A program made the translations under genes and the position numbers. A DNA stretch of 64,000 nucleotides from Slackia sp. ZJ119 (GTDB taxonomy: Bacteria > Actinomycetota > Coriobacteriia > Coriobacteriales > Eggerthellaceae), in contig NZ_JAAKEN010000010.1 of NCBI RefSeq assembly GCF_011039175.1, forward strand, positions 52,353 to 116,352, read 5' to 3'. The notes below the pieces were generated by a model. The model saw only the letters and a list, made by a program, of their open reading frames with translations, was not told where the DNA came from and ran no database searches. Shown one piece after another: positions 9,144 to 17,810 of this stretch (position 1 is the stretch's first letter; every line of letters begins with the position of its first letter).

Positions 9144-9389
9144 CTACCCGGCTTCGGCCTCGCGCAGGGCTCGCACCAGCTGGTCGGCGCACGACGTTGA
9201 CCGCGGGCCGCACGTGTTGCCCTCCAAAAGCGCGGCCACGTCGTCGACCTTCATGCCGCGCACGAGCTTCGACACGGCCTTGAGGTTGCCGTCGCAGCCG
9301 CCCTCGAAGGCGACTTCGTTCACAACGCCGTCTTTCACGTCGACGGCGATGCTGCGGGAGCACACGCCCCGCGTCTTGTACACATGCAT
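9144..9389 (-). CDS. TSCPD domain protein (TIGR03905 family)
   Basis: Small protein of 81 residues that is almost entirely one TSCPD domain. It begins MHVYKTRGVCSRSIAVDV, has the GGCDGNLKAVSKLVRGM core and ends near TSCADQLVRAL. The domain is named for its TSCPD motif, here TSCAD; standalone copies have no established role. Related domains sit at the C-terminus of some ribonucleotide reductases, where the Cys residues may bind metal. The ATG at 9389 is preferred because GAGGAG lies seven bases upstream. No operon partner is evident. Confidence 0.8.
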   Translation of the reverse strand: MHVYKTRGVCSRSIAVDVKDGVVNEVAFEGGCDGNLKAVSKLVRGMKVDDVAALLEGNTCGPRSTSCADQLVRALREAEAG

Positions 9390-9461
9390 ACGTCTCCTCT
9401 CTCGCACGCGACGGAAGTATAGCGCACCGCCTGCGCGGCGCAGGAGGAAAACGCCGGCTTT

Positions 9462-10256
9462 TCAGACGAGCGCTTCGCCCGAGACGGCCTGAAGCCCGCT
9501 GGCGAACAGGAATTCCAGGGATTTGAGGCGGCAGTCGGCATGGACCTTGATCCAGGCCTGGTCGAAGCGCAGCGCACCTGCGGCCGCATCCGCCCCGATG
9601 CCGACGCCTGCCACCTCGTCCAGGCGGGCGGACAGCAGGTAGCGGACCCAACGCAGCGTCTCGGTCGCTTGGACGGTCGTCTCGACGCGCCCCCGGCACG
9701 ACGGGCAGACGACGCCCCCTTCCAAAAACGAGAACGGCACGCACGACGGCGCGGCGTCGAGGTCGACCGGGGCGCCGCAGCGCGAACAGGCCGAAAAGCT
9801 CGGCTGGAACCCGACCATCGCCATGGCCTTGACAAGGTGCGCCGCGACGAGCGCCAGCACGGCAGGACCTTCCGCGCGTGCCATCTGTTCGAAGGCGGCA
9901 CACGTGAGGTCGAAGAGGCGGGGATGCTCCAAGTCGGGCTGGGCGACGCGCGTCAGAAGCTCGGCCGCAGGCGCCGCCGCCACCGAGCGCTCGAACGAGG
10001 ACCGCAGCGCCGCGTTGCCTTCGACGAGCCGCGCCTCCTTCACGATGGCAAGCCCGCGCCCCTGCGCTAGCAGCACGTCGGCGCAGCTGTACAGCTCAAG
10101 GCGCGACGCGAACGAGCTGGTCGGCTTGCGGGCGCCCTTCGCGACGGCCTCGACGAGCGAGCCGTCCTGCCCCAGGCAGCGCAGGATCAGGTCGCTTTCC
10201 CCCAGCTTCGTCTTGCGCAGGACGATGACGCGGCGGCTCTCGATCGGATGCGCCAT
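9462..10256 (-). CDS. recO: DNA repair protein RecO
   Basis: Mediator that loads RecA with RecF/RecR and anneals SSB-coated DNA. The 264 residues begin with the N-terminal OB fold (RRVIVLRKTKLGESDLILRCL, broken as VIVLRKTKLGESDL). A helical domain follows, and two Cys pairs (CSRCG and CPSCRG) near residues 160-200 fit the zinc-binding module present in many RecO proteins. It ends the phoH-ybeY-dgkA-era group; RecO directly behind Era is a widespread arrangement. Eleven bases separate it from the PASTA gene upstream. Confidence 0.93.
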   Translation of the reverse strand: MAHPIESRRVIVLRKTKLGESDLILRCLGQDGSLVEAVAKGARKPTSSFASRLELYSCADVLLAQGRGLAIVKEARLVEGNAALRSSFERSVAAAPAAELLTRVAQPDLEHPRLFDLTCAAFEQMARAEGPAVLALVAAHLVKAMAMVGFQPSFSACSRCGAPVDLDAAPSCVPFSFLEGGVVCPSCRGRVETTVQATETLRWVRYLLSARLDEVAGVGIGADAAAGALRFDQAWIKVHADCRLKSLEFLFASGLQAVSGEALV

Positions 10257-10267
10257 GCCGGCCCCGA

Positions 10268-11755
10268 TCAGGACTCCACGTCAATGCTGACGACGTAGTT
10301 GGTCGGATCCCAGGTGATGGTGCCTTTGACGTGGGAAACGGCGTTGGTGTCGGTAGCGGCGGGATCGCTCGCCGTGACCTCGAAGGCCGTCGTCTCGTCA
10401 TGGTCGAACGTCACCGAATCGATCGACTCGATCAGGTAGGACATGCCGTTGTTCGTGGCATGCAGCGGCTCTTTCGAGTCTTTCAGGTCCTGCAGGAATT
10501 CCTCGGTGATGTCCACGAGCGTGGCGCTGCGCGACATCGACACGACGATCTCGACGCTCGAGCCGGGATCGAGCAGCTCGCCCTCGTCCGGCTTCGACGA
10601 CAGCACGACGTCGTTCTCTTCGGCGTCTTTCGTGTCGTAGGTTATCGCGGCGACGTACCCGGCCTCTTCGATCGCGCGCACGGCCTCTTCGCTCTTCATG
10701 CCTGCCACGTCGGGCACCGTGTAGGGCTCGGCCAGCGTCAGCGTCACCTCTTCGGTGCCGCTGACCTGCGTTCCCGGCTTGGGATCGACCGCCAGCACGG
10801 TGCCGGGGTGCTCGCTTGAGCGCTCCGCTTCGAAGACGACGGCCGTGATGCCGCTTTCCTGCAGGCGCGTCACGGCCACGTCGCGCTGGTCTTGCACGAC
10901 GTCGGGCACGATGCGCGGAACGGACACGTTGATGACGACGCTCATGTCGGCGCTCACCCGGCCGCCGCCCGAGGGCACCATCGACAGCACGATGCCTTGC
11001 GTCTCGTCGGACGGAACCTCGTTGACCTGGACGGAGAACGACTTCTCGCCGAGCAGGTACTCGGCGTCGGTCTGGGTCTTCCCCACCACGTCGGGCACGA
11101 TCTTGCCGCCCCACATTTCCAGGGAATACGTGGCGAAGGCGCCGATGCCGAGCGCAAGGACAAGGCAGCCGAAGACGATGGCGGCGATGCTTATGCGGCG
11201 CTTCTGGGGCTTGTCGTTGTCGGCGCGGAATTCGCGGGGACGCGACGTTTGAGCGCCTTCGAGCGGCGGCAGCTCCATCGTGTCGCCCGTGCGCCAGGCG
11301 CTTTTCGGCGGCTGGTAGCTGGAATCGACCAAGCACTCGTCGATGCCGGACAGGTCGATCTTCGGGCCGCTCGCCGCCGCCTCGCGCGATTTGAGGGGAA
11401 CGAACGACGTCAGGTCGTCGGGCAGCTGCGACGTTTTCGCCGCGTCGCCGCCTGGCGCGGCCGCCTCGTCGGCATCGGCGGCGTCTTCTTCCGCCGCCGG
11501 GGCTTCCGCAGACGCCCCACGCTCTTCCACAGCCGCGCGGTCGGGCGGAGCGTCGATGCCCCTGTCGCCTGCCGCCGCCAACGCGCCGTCGCTCGGGCAC
11601 GCGTCCGCTTCGCCAGAGACCGCGCGTCCCGCCGCATCCTCGCCGGGCTCGGCCTCGTCAGGACGCATATCGCCCGCGCTCGCCAAGGAACAGCCGCATT
11701 CGTCGCAGAACTTGGCTGATGCGCGGTTTTCTCTCTGGCAGTTCGGGCAGATCAT
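10268..11755 (-). CDS. Zinc-ribbon, single-pass membrane protein with three PASTA domains
   Basis: The 495-residue protein opens with a zinc ribbon (ICPNC ... FCDECG). An Ala/Glu/Asp-rich cytoplasmic linker of about 150 residues and one transmembrane helix near 187-210 (IAAIVFGCLVLALGIGAF) follow. Three PASTA-like repeats come next (each PDVVG-, PDVVQ- or PDVAG-type) and a C-terminal domain of about 85 residues. PASTA domains bind muropeptides or beta-lactams in serine/threonine kinases and PBPs, but no kinase or transpeptidase domain is present. I start at the second ATG because the GGAG at 11768 is one base from the first ATG and ten from this one. A cell-wall sensing or scaffold role is inference. 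Confidence 0.8.
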   Translation of the reverse strand: MICPNCQRENRASAKFCDECGCSLASAGDMRPDEAEPGEDAAGRAVSGEADACPSDGALAAAGDRGIDAPPDRAAVEERGASAEAPAAEEDAADADEAAAPGGDAAKTSQLPDDLTSFVPLKSREAAASGPKIDLSGIDECLVDSSYQPPKSAWRTGDTMELPPLEGAQTSRPREFRADNDKPQKRRISIAAIVFGCLVLALGIGAFATYSLEMWGGKIVPDVVGKTQTDAEYLLGEKSFSVQVNEVPSDETQGIVLSMVPSGGGRVSADMSVVINVSVPRIVPDVVQDQRDVAVTRLQESGITAVVFEAERSSEHPGTVLAVDPKPGTQVSGTEEVTLTLAEPYTVPDVAGMKSEEAVRAIEEAGYVAAITYDTKDAEENDVVLSSKPDEGELLDPGSSVEIVVSMSRSATLVDITEEFLQDLKDSKEPLHATNNGMSYLIESIDSVTFDHDETTAFEVTASDPAATDTNAVSHVKGTITWDPTNYVVSIDVES

Positions 11756-11847
11756 GGGCGGCATACTCCTGGAACGCAAAACGTTTGTCGGCTTCGATTC
11801 TAGCTGAACGGGCCTGCGGCGGCCCGCCGAATCAGCTACTGGTCATA

Positions 11848-12798
11848 TTACAGTCCTTCGCCGTATCCGAACCGGCGGATTTGATTCTCGTCCCGTCTCC
11901 AATTCTTCTTCACTTTGACCATGAGGTCGAGGTAGACCTTCGTGCCGAGCAAAAGCTCAAGGTCGCCGCGGGCCTGCGTGCCGATGCGCTTGATGGCCGC
12001 GCCGCCCTTCCCGATGATGATGCCTTTCTGGCTTTCGCGCTCCACGTAGATGGTGGCGCGGATGCGGTGCAGATCCTTCGCGCGGACGTATTCGAGCGAG
12101 TCGACGGCCACCCCGATGGCGTGGGGCACCTCTTCGGTGAACGAACGCAGGATCTTTTCGCGGATGAACTCGGCGATGACCACCTCGATGGGCTGATCGG
12201 TTTCCATGTCGGTCGGGAACCACGCAGGCCCGGGCGGCAGCAAGTAAGACACTTCCTCGACGAAGGCTTCCACGTTGTAGCCCGTTTTCGAGCTGAGGCC
12301 CACCATGGCGTCCCACAGCAGCAGGTCCATCGCCGCTTTCTGTTGGACGGCCAGCTGCTCGCTCGTCACGAGGTCCATCTTCGACAGCACGCAGATCTTC
12401 TTCGAGTCGAGGCTTTTCAGCTGCTCGACCACCCACTCGTCGCCCCGGCCGATGGGCTGGGACGCGTCGACCACGAACGCGATGACGTCGACGTCTTCAA
12501 GCGCCTTCAAGGCGGAGGCGTTCAGCTCTTCGCCGAGCGCGTCGTGGGGCTTGTGCAGGCCGGGCGTGTCGACGATGATCATCTGGAACTCGTCGCGCGT
12601 CAAAATGGCGCGGAAGCGGTGGCGCGTGGTCTGCGCCGTGGACGACGTGATGGCGACCTTTTTGCCCATGACGGTGTTGAGCAGGGTCGATTTGCCCGCG
12701 TTCGGCCGCCCGATGAGCGTGACGAAGCCGGATTTGAAGTCGCCGTCCTGCTGCCAGAGGGCGGAGGGGTCTGTCGAGAAGGTAGGGTCGTTGCCCAT
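11848..12798 (-). CDS. era: GTPase Era
   Basis: Essential GTPase for 16S rRNA 3'-end processing and 30S maturation. The 316 residues contain G1 GRPNAGKS, G3 DTPGLHKP, G4 SKMD and a C-terminal KH domain (IIIGKGGAAIKRIG). The start at 12798 has GAGG eight bases upstream and homology begins with SGFVTLIGRPN shortly after. It stands between dgkA and the PASTA gene in the ybeY-dgkA-era order that is common in Gram-positives. Confidence 0.97.
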   Translation of the reverse strand: MGNDPTFSTDPSALWQQDGDFKSGFVTLIGRPNAGKSTLLNTVMGKKVAITSSTAQTTRHRFRAILTRDEFQMIIVDTPGLHKPHDALGEELNASALKALEDVDVIAFVVDASQPIGRGDEWVVEQLKSLDSKKICVLSKMDLVTSEQLAVQQKAAMDLLLWDAMVGLSSKTGYNVEAFVEEVSYLLPPGPAWFPTDMETDQPIEVVIAEFIREKILRSFTEEVPHAIGVAVDSLEYVRAKDLHRIRATIYVERESQKGIIIGKGGAAIKRIGTQARGDLELLLGTKVYLDLMVKVKKNWRRDENQIRRFGYGEGL

Positions 12799-12823
12799 GG
12801 GAAAAACCTCGCTGTCGTTGGGG

Positions 12824-13303
12824 TCAGAACAAAGATGCCAGCGCCGGGACGAAAATGAGTGCCGCGACGACGACGGACGCGGCGGCGCACACGAGCACGG
12901 CCCCGGCGGCGGCGTCCTTCGCATGCTTTGCGAGAATGTGGTAGTCGGGCGACACGAGGTCGACGACCGATTCGACGGCCGTGTTGACGCATTCCGCCGC
13001 AAAGACGACGCCGACGCACACGGCGACGACGGCCCACTCGACCGGAGAGATGCCCAGCACCGCCCCCAGCAGCAGCGCCGCGACGCCGGCGGCGGCATGG
13101 ATCTTCATGTTGCGCTGGCTCGAAAACGCATAGCGCACCCCGGCGCCGGCGTTGCGAAAGGCGCAGGCCAAGTCGTAGGGCGCACGGGCAGACTTCGAAG
13201 CCGCGTTGCGCACGAAGCCTTCGCCCGCGCATCCGCCTTCGCCCGCGTCGGGCTCGCTTTGGTTCGCGAGCGCACCCGTGCGCCCGCCGTCGCTGCTCGC
13301 CAT
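12824..13303 (-). CDS. dgkA: Diacylglycerol/undecaprenol kinase (DgkA family)
   Basis: Small integral membrane kinase, in Gram-positives usually phosphorylating undecaprenol for lipid carrier recycling. Of 159 residues the first 40 or so are an extra hydrophilic segment. Three transmembrane helices follow with the family signature AAECVNTAVESVVDL and the KDAAAGAVL motif. It is six bases from ybeY. Substrate (undecaprenol versus diacylglycerol) cannot be told from sequence alone. Confidence 0.93.
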   Translation of the reverse strand: MASSDGGRTGALANQSEPDAGEGGCAGEGFVRNAASKSARAPYDLACAFRNAGAGVRYAFSSQRNMKIHAAAGVAALLLGAVLGISPVEWAVVAVCVGVVFAAECVNTAVESVVDLVSPDYHILAKHAKDAAAGAVLVCAAASVVVAALIFVPALASLF

Positions 13304-13309
13304 GCCGCG

Positions 13310-13771
13310 CTACCGCTTCGACCAGGCTTCGAGGATGTCGGCCTCGCGCTTTTCCATGACGGCGGCTTCGTCGTCTTCGATGTGGTCGTAGCCGCACAGG
13401 TGCAACAGGCCATGGACCATGAGCAGGCTGATCTCTTCCTCGAACGTGGTGTTGTACTCCATCGTCTGCTGGGTCGCCACGTCCGGCGCGATGACGACGT
13501 CGCCAAGCTGGAAGACCGGGTCCTGCGCGAGCGTCATGGCCGCAAGATCGTCGTCGGCGCCGTCGCACTCGAACGACAGCACGTCGGTGGGGCCGGACTT
13601 CTTGCGGTACTTCTCGTTGAGCTCGGCGATGACCTCGTTCGTCACGAACGACACGGAAACCTCGGTCTCGAACGGCTCGTCTTCCTGGGTGAGCACGTAT
13701 TGGGCCAGCTCGTGCAAGGGAAAGCGTTCAAGGTCTTCTTTGCGGTAATCATAGTTGATCTGTATGTCCAC
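13310..13771 (-). CDS. ybeY: rRNA maturation endoribonuclease YbeY
   Basis: Metal-dependent RNase for 16S rRNA 3' maturation and 70S quality control. The zinc motif HGLLHLCGYDH is near residues 115-125, and the core FVTNEVIAELN and DVLSFEC is clear. I chose GTG at 13771 because AGGAAGAG precedes it, giving 153 residues, a normal family length; an ATG 27 bases further up lacks this. The start overlaps the end of phoH by 23 bases, so the two are translationally linked. Confidence 0.94.
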   Translation of the reverse strand: MDIQINYDYRKEDLERFPLHELAQYVLTQEDEPFETEVSVSFVTNEVIAELNEKYRKKSGPTDVLSFECDGADDDLAAMTLAQDPVFQLGDVVIAPDVATQQTMEYNTTFEEEISLLMVHGLLHLCGYDHIEDDEAAVMEKREADILEAWSKR

Positions 13772-14729
13772 AGCTCTTCCTTTCTTCTGCGCGCGCATAG
13801 GCGGCGATGATCTCGCCGACCAGGGAATGGCGCACCACGTCGGTTCCGCTGAAATGGCAAAAGGCGATCTGGGGGATGCCTTGCAGGATCGATTCGACCG
13901 GGGCCAGGCCCGAGGCTCCGCGCGGCAGGTCGGTTTGGGTGACGTCGCCGGTCACGACCATCCGCGACCCGAACCCAAGCCGCGTCAAAAACATCTTCAT
14001 CTGCTCGGGCGTGGCGTTTTGGGCCTCGTCGAGGATGACGAAGCTGTCGTCGAGCGTGCGGCCGCGCATGAAGGCGAGCGGCGCGATCTCGATCGTGCCC
14101 TGCTCGATGAGGCGGCGGGCCTTCTCGCCGTCCATCATGGCGAACAGCGCGTCGTAAAGCGGGCGTATGTAGGGGTCGACCTTTTCGGTGAGGGTGCCGG
14201 GCAGAAAGCCGAGGTTCTCGCCCGCCTCCACGATGGGCCGCGTGAGAATGATGCGCCCGACCTCTTTGTACGACAGCGCCGAAAGCGCCATCGCCATGGC
14301 CAGATAGGTCTTGCCCGTGCCGGCCGGCCCGATGCCAAACGTGACGACATGGGAGCGGATGGCATCGACATAGCGCTTCTGGCCAGCCGTTTTAGGGCGG
14401 ATGGCTTTGCCCTTGTAGACGTGCAGCACGTCGTCGCGCCACGCGCTCGGCGCGAACTCGGCCGTGCGGCACAGATCGATGGCTTTGCGCACGTAGGCTT
14501 CCGTCAGCGGCTCTCCCCGGCCGAGGACGTCGATGAAGTCGGACAACAGCTTGGCAATGTGCCCCGCCTCGTCGGCGTCGCCGCTGATTGTGACAGAATC
14601 GCCCCGCACCGAAACGGCGGCGTCGAAGCTTTCTTCGACCAGGCGCAGGTGCGCGTCGGCCGGACCTACGAGATCGGCCGCCGAAACGGCAGCCGGAACG
14701 GTAATTGTTATATCTCCAGTATCATTCAT
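13749..14729 (-). CDS. phoH: PhoH family ATPase
   Basis: Cytoplasmic P-loop NTPase of the superfamily I helicase-like type, associated with RNA metabolism through its constant neighbour ybeY. The 326 residues contain GPAGTGKTYLAMA (Walker A, near 138), the LTRPIVEAGENLGFLPG block, FVILDEAQNAT (Walker B) and TGDVTQTDLP. The precise biochemical role of PhoH remains unsettled; name and context are secure. Confidence 0.94.
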   Translation of the reverse strand: MNDTGDITITVPAAVSAADLVGPADAHLRLVEESFDAAVSVRGDSVTISGDADEAGHIAKLLSDFIDVLGRGEPLTEAYVRKAIDLCRTAEFAPSAWRDDVLHVYKGKAIRPKTAGQKRYVDAIRSHVVTFGIGPAGTGKTYLAMAMALSALSYKEVGRIILTRPIVEAGENLGFLPGTLTEKVDPYIRPLYDALFAMMDGEKARRLIEQGTIEIAPLAFMRGRTLDDSFVILDEAQNATPEQMKMFLTRLGFGSRMVVTGDVTQTDLPRGASGLAPVESILQGIPQIAFCHFSGTDVVRHSLVGEIIAAYARAEERKSCGHTDQL

Positions 14730-14754
14730 GGGCGTGGATACCGCTCGCCTTCTT

Positions 14755-16173
14755 TCATACGGGGTCGTTGTCGTTGCCGGCGCCGTCTTGCCCGCCTTCG
14801 GCGTCAGACCCTGCGTCCTCGCCGCCGTCGCCGTCCGACGCGTCGGCGAGCGTGTAGGCGTAGAGCGCGTAGGTCTGGTCGATGACGGCCTGCACGTCCC
14901 AAGACTTCGCGGTGTTCGTCGCCGAGAAGGGGTCGTGGATCTGCAGCGTGCCGTCGTCGTTTTGACCGACGGCCACCACGAAGCTCGATCCGTCGGCGAA
15001 GTCGCCGTCGACCACGTTGAAGACCAGCACGGCGCCCGACTGCAGCGCCGACTCGATGGATTCGGCCGTGATGTCCGGATGGGCGCAGGCCAAGCCCAAC
15101 TCGGCGGCCGCAGCCTGCAAAAAGCCTGCGTCGGTGCCGCTGAACTCGGTCATGTAGCCGAGGCTGTCGGCAAGGACGCCCATGTCGTAGGGCGTGCGGT
15201 CAGAGCTGCCGGTCAGGCCCTGGTAGACCATCGACAGCGCCGTGGGACAGCTGCCGGTCAGCGCGAAGGTGGTCGAGCTGTACACCGTGTAGCCCCAGCG
15301 CTCGTCCCACGTGTAATAGGCAGGAACCGTGCCCTTCTCGGGCGCCTGGTCCGTCGCCTTGCCGCTTTCTTGGGGGTATTCGTCCGGGAAGGAGCGCACG
15401 AACGGCGCCGCCTCGGGCTCGGTGGCGGCCAAGGTGAGCAGCTTGCGCTGCACCACGTCGCCGTCGGTGGCATACTTGTCGGGATTCGAGGCGATCCAAG
15501 CGACGTCGGCGCTGCTTTGCGCCTCGTCGACGAGCTTCTTCGTCACGTCGGGCCCAAGAACGGCCTCGAGCGCCGCTTCGTCGATCTTCGAGGTGTCCGG
15601 CTTCTCGGGTTCGGCCTGCTGCTCCGCCTCGAAAGAAGCCTCTTCGGCCGGCGGAGCGGCAGTGCACTGCACGATGCCGACGATGAGGATGACGAACACG
15701 GCGACGATCGCCGCCGCAATGGCCAGCCCCCGTGCGCCAAGCGTCTCTGCGGCGCCTTTGGCTGCCGACGCGACGCCTGCCGCCGCCTTGCGAGCCCCAT
15801 CTGCCACGCGCTTGGCCGCGCCTTGCACGTCCAAGCCGCCGCGAGCGTCGTCAGAGCCTTCGCGCCACGCGTCGTCGGGCTCCTGCGCGTCTTCCGCAGC
15901 GACGTCGGCTTCCGCGTCGTCGTCAAAAAAGCCGTCGTCCTGCTCGTACTCGTCGAGAAGGTCCTCTTCGACCGCGCGGGGCCGCGCGTTGCGCACGTGG
16001 CGGGCGCGACGTTCGGGAGCGTCGGCAGGCTGGTCACCGCCGAACGCTTGCCGCGCCGACGCGACCCGTTCCGCGACAGAAGGGCGCGGCTTGTCGTCGC
16101 GCAGGCGAGCCGTGCGCGCTTCAAGCCGCTTGCGGGCGCGTTCCCGTGCTTCGTTGTCCATTGAATAGGTCAT
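14755..16173 (-). CDS. Membrane-anchored C39-like peptidase-fold protein, probably non-catalytic
   Basis: The 472 residues show a basic N-terminus, an acidic stretch, a transmembrane helix near 165-185 (AIAAAIVAVFVILIVGIV), a linker and a C-terminal Peptidase_C39_2-like domain starting at DERWGYTVYSS. The canonical GCxPT active-site motif reads TGSCPTALSMV, so Ser takes the usual Cys position. The His motif (GHxxVV) reads DGSSFVVAV. Both expected catalytic residues therefore look displaced or lost. The -10-like TACAAT lies six bases before this ATG, suggesting a leaderless mRNA; the ATG at 16161 also lacks a ribosome binding site. Function unknown. Confidence 0.75.
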   Translation of the reverse strand: MTYSMDNEARERARKRLEARTARLRDDKPRPSVAERVASARQAFGGDQPADAPERRARHVRNARPRAVEEDLLDEYEQDDGFFDDDAEADVAAEDAQEPDDAWREGSDDARGGLDVQGAAKRVADGARKAAAGVASAAKGAAETLGARGLAIAAAIVAVFVILIVGIVQCTAAPPAEEASFEAEQQAEPEKPDTSKIDEAALEAVLGPDVTKKLVDEAQSSADVAWIASNPDKYATDGDVVQRKLLTLAATEPEAAPFVRSFPDEYPQESGKATDQAPEKGTVPAYYTWDERWGYTVYSSTTFALTGSCPTALSMVYQGLTGSSDRTPYDMGVLADSLGYMTEFSGTDAGFLQAAAAELGLACAHPDITAESIESALQSGAVLVFNVVDGDFADGSSFVVAVGQNDDGTLQIHDPFSATNTAKSWDVQAVIDQTYALYAYTLADASDGDGGEDAGSDAEGGQDGAGNDNDPV

Positions 16174-16188
16174 GACCGCATTGTAGCA

Positions 16189-16214
16189 TTGTCGTCTTTC
16201 GTCGAAGATGACAA
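16189..16214 (-). other. Hairpin between the SIMPL gene and the C39-like gene
   Basis: Inverted repeat TTGTCGTCTT / AAGATGACAA with one G-T pair and a 6-base loop, 12 bases past the SIMPL stop and just upstream of the next -10-like box. It may terminate the SIMPL transcript, but there is no T-tract. Confidence 0.4.
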
Positions 16215-16225
16215 CCTGTGAACCG

Positions 16226-16897
16226 TCAGTCCAGCAGTTCCCATTCGACGCTGACGGAGCACTCCACCTCGATCGTCGCGGGATTGAACTCCGGCGCGGC
16301 GGACGGGCTTGCCTTCGAGGCCTCGTCGTCTTCGTTGTCCATGTCCAAGCTGCTGCCGAACCATTCCTCTTCGTCGGTGAAGTCGTGCGAGATGCTCAGC
16401 ACGCGCCCGAGCCGCTCGCCGGCGGCGCTCGCAAGCGCTTCGGCCCGCTTGCGTCCTTCGGTCACCGCCTCGCACAAAAGCTCGGCTTTCGCCGCGTCCT
16501 CGTCTTTCAGCTTGAAGCGGATGCAGAAGTCGGCGCCCTTGTCCGCGTCGACGACCGCCTTCCACAGCCGCTCGAGCGTGCGCTTCGACACAGGCGCTTC
16601 GACGGCGATGCTCGAGCGGTATTCATAGCCGTCCGCCGCGCCGCCCCGATGGAACCCCCGTTCGCGTTTTGCCTTGGAAGCCTGGCAGGCCGCGATGTCC
16701 AAGCGGTCGCTTTGGATCTCGCTCGCTTCCAGCCCGGTTGCCAGAAGCGCGTTTCTCAGCGCCGAGAAGCGGGCGTTGTATGAGGCGATGCATGCCTCGC
16801 GGTCGCGGTCTCCCCCTTCGATGCGGATGACCGCCACCATGGTGTCGGGCCCGAATTCCTTGTGCACGACAGCGCCGATCTGAACAAAGCGCGGCAT
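16226..16897 (-). CDS. SIMPL (DUF541) domain protein
   Basis: The 223-residue protein matches the SIMPL/DUF541 pattern: an initial VxxxGxG-like strand region, repeated beta-alpha units (ASYNARFSALRNALLATGLEASEI, split as NARFSALRNALLATGL and EIQSDRLDI), a VSKRTLERLWKAVVDADKGAD segment and a late GRKRAEALASAAGERLGRVL helix. Most SIMPL proteins are exported; here no signal peptide is seen, so a cytoplasmic location is likely. The ATG at 16897 has AAGGAGAG upstream. A 16-base palindrome lies 30 bases before it. No specific role is known for the family beyond loose links to stress and signalling. Confidence 0.8.
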   Translation of the reverse strand: MPRFVQIGAVVHKEFGPDTMVAVIRIEGGDRDREACIASYNARFSALRNALLATGLEASEIQSDRLDIAACQASKAKRERGFHRGGAADGYEYRSSIAVEAPVSKRTLERLWKAVVDADKGADFCIRFKLKDEDAAKAELLCEAVTEGRKRAEALASAAGERLGRVLSISHDFTDEEEWFGSSLDMDNEDDEASKASPSAAPEFNPATIEVECSVSVEWELLD

Positions 16898-16926
16898 TCG
16901 TCTCTCCTTGTGCCTCGTCGATACCT

Positions 16927-16942
16927 GTACCATATATGGTAC
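16927..16942. promoter_or_regulatory. 16-base perfect palindrome upstream of the SIMPL gene
   Basis: GTACCATATATGGTAC is fully self-complementary and lies 30-45 bases before the start codon, where a promoter or operator is expected. It contains TATATG, a possible -10. A repressor binding over the promoter is an inference. Confidence 0.5.
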
Positions 16943-17013
16943 TAGATTTCCCGACGGCAGGCCAGGCTCGTCGACGCGCAGCAAACGGCCGGGGACATGA
17001 CGGCTTGAAAACG

Positions 17014-17724
17014 TTACAGCTCCGTGATGACTTTCGCCGACACGACGTTGCTCGGCGAAACGAGGATGGCGCCGACGCTTCCGTGCTCGGGCGGCGCCAC
17101 GTACAAGGTGGCGTCGATCGTCTTGCCCATGGCCAGAAGGTCGAGCTCTTCGGTGCAGATGGCCACGTCGATCCCGTCCACGCCTTTCACGAGGCCTTTT
17201 CTCGGAGCAATGGCGATGACCATGTCGACCGCCGCGGCCTCGAACTCCTTGACGGCCTCGCGCAGGTCGGGCCGGTCGGCGATGGTCTCCACGCTGACGA
17301 CGCCGAAACGCTTGTCGCCGCGCCGCAGGATGGTCCCCTCTTGGTAAAGCAGAGGGTCCTCGATGTCGAGCACGAACGCCGAAGCGCCCTTCTCTTCGTA
17401 GCTTTCTTCGACGCTTTCGATCGTGAGCGGCAAAGCCGAGGCCTTGGCGGCGCTTGCCGCAGCCGGCCTTTCATCCTCGATGACGCTTTCTTTCTCAAGC
17501 ATGTCGGGCCCCGTCTTTAGATGACGCTTTTCATCAAGTTCTTCGGAGCCTTCGTACAAAACGACGTTGTAGCCTGCCATGGATCCGAACGTGTCGTCGA
17601 TGTTCGTGGCGGCGACGTTCCAGGAATGGCCCGCGACAAGGTACCACAGCAGTCCGCCAAGACTGCCGAGGATGAGAAGCGCAAAAATACAGAGGGCGAT
17701 TTTTTCTCGTCGTGTAGAAGCCAT
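17014..17724 (-). CDS. Single-pass membrane protein of unknown function
   Basis: The 236 residues have a positively charged start (MASTRREK), one transmembrane helix near 9-31 and an extracytoplasmic domain. The second half (RFGVVSVETIADRPDLREAV, then AAAVDMVIAIAP and GIDVAICTEE) is laid out like the distal part of a calcineurin-like phosphoesterase or CapA-type fold. No metal-binding His/Asp motifs are seen, so I do not assign an enzyme. The promoter is unusually clear: TATAAT ends nine bases before the ATG, which implies an almost leaderless mRNA. A low-confidence fold guess only. Confidence 0.6.
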   Translation of the reverse strand: MASTRREKIALCIFALLILGSLGGLLWYLVAGHSWNVAATNIDDTFGSMAGYNVVLYEGSEELDEKRHLKTGPDMLEKESVIEDERPAAASAAKASALPLTIESVEESYEEKGASAFVLDIEDPLLYQEGTILRRGDKRFGVVSVETIADRPDLREAVKEFEAAAVDMVIAIAPRKGLVKGVDGIDVAICTEELDLLAMGKTIDATLYVAPPEHGSVGAILVSPSNVVSAKVITEL

Positions 17725-17733
17725 AGTCTCGTT

Positions 17734-17761
17734 ATTATAGCGCCCGGGCGGCGGAAGGCAA
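17734..17761 (-). promoter_or_regulatory. Sigma-70 type promoter giving a leaderless mRNA
   Basis: -35 TTGCCT (17761-17756), 16-base spacer, -10 TATAAT (17739-17734), start codon at 17724. With initiation about seven bases after the -10 box, only two or three bases precede the ATG, and no Shine-Dalgarno sequence is present. Confidence 0.75.
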
Positions 17762-17810
17762 AGCGGGACGGCCGGCGATAGAATATCGGCAGATTGCCCG
17801 CGAACGGCCC

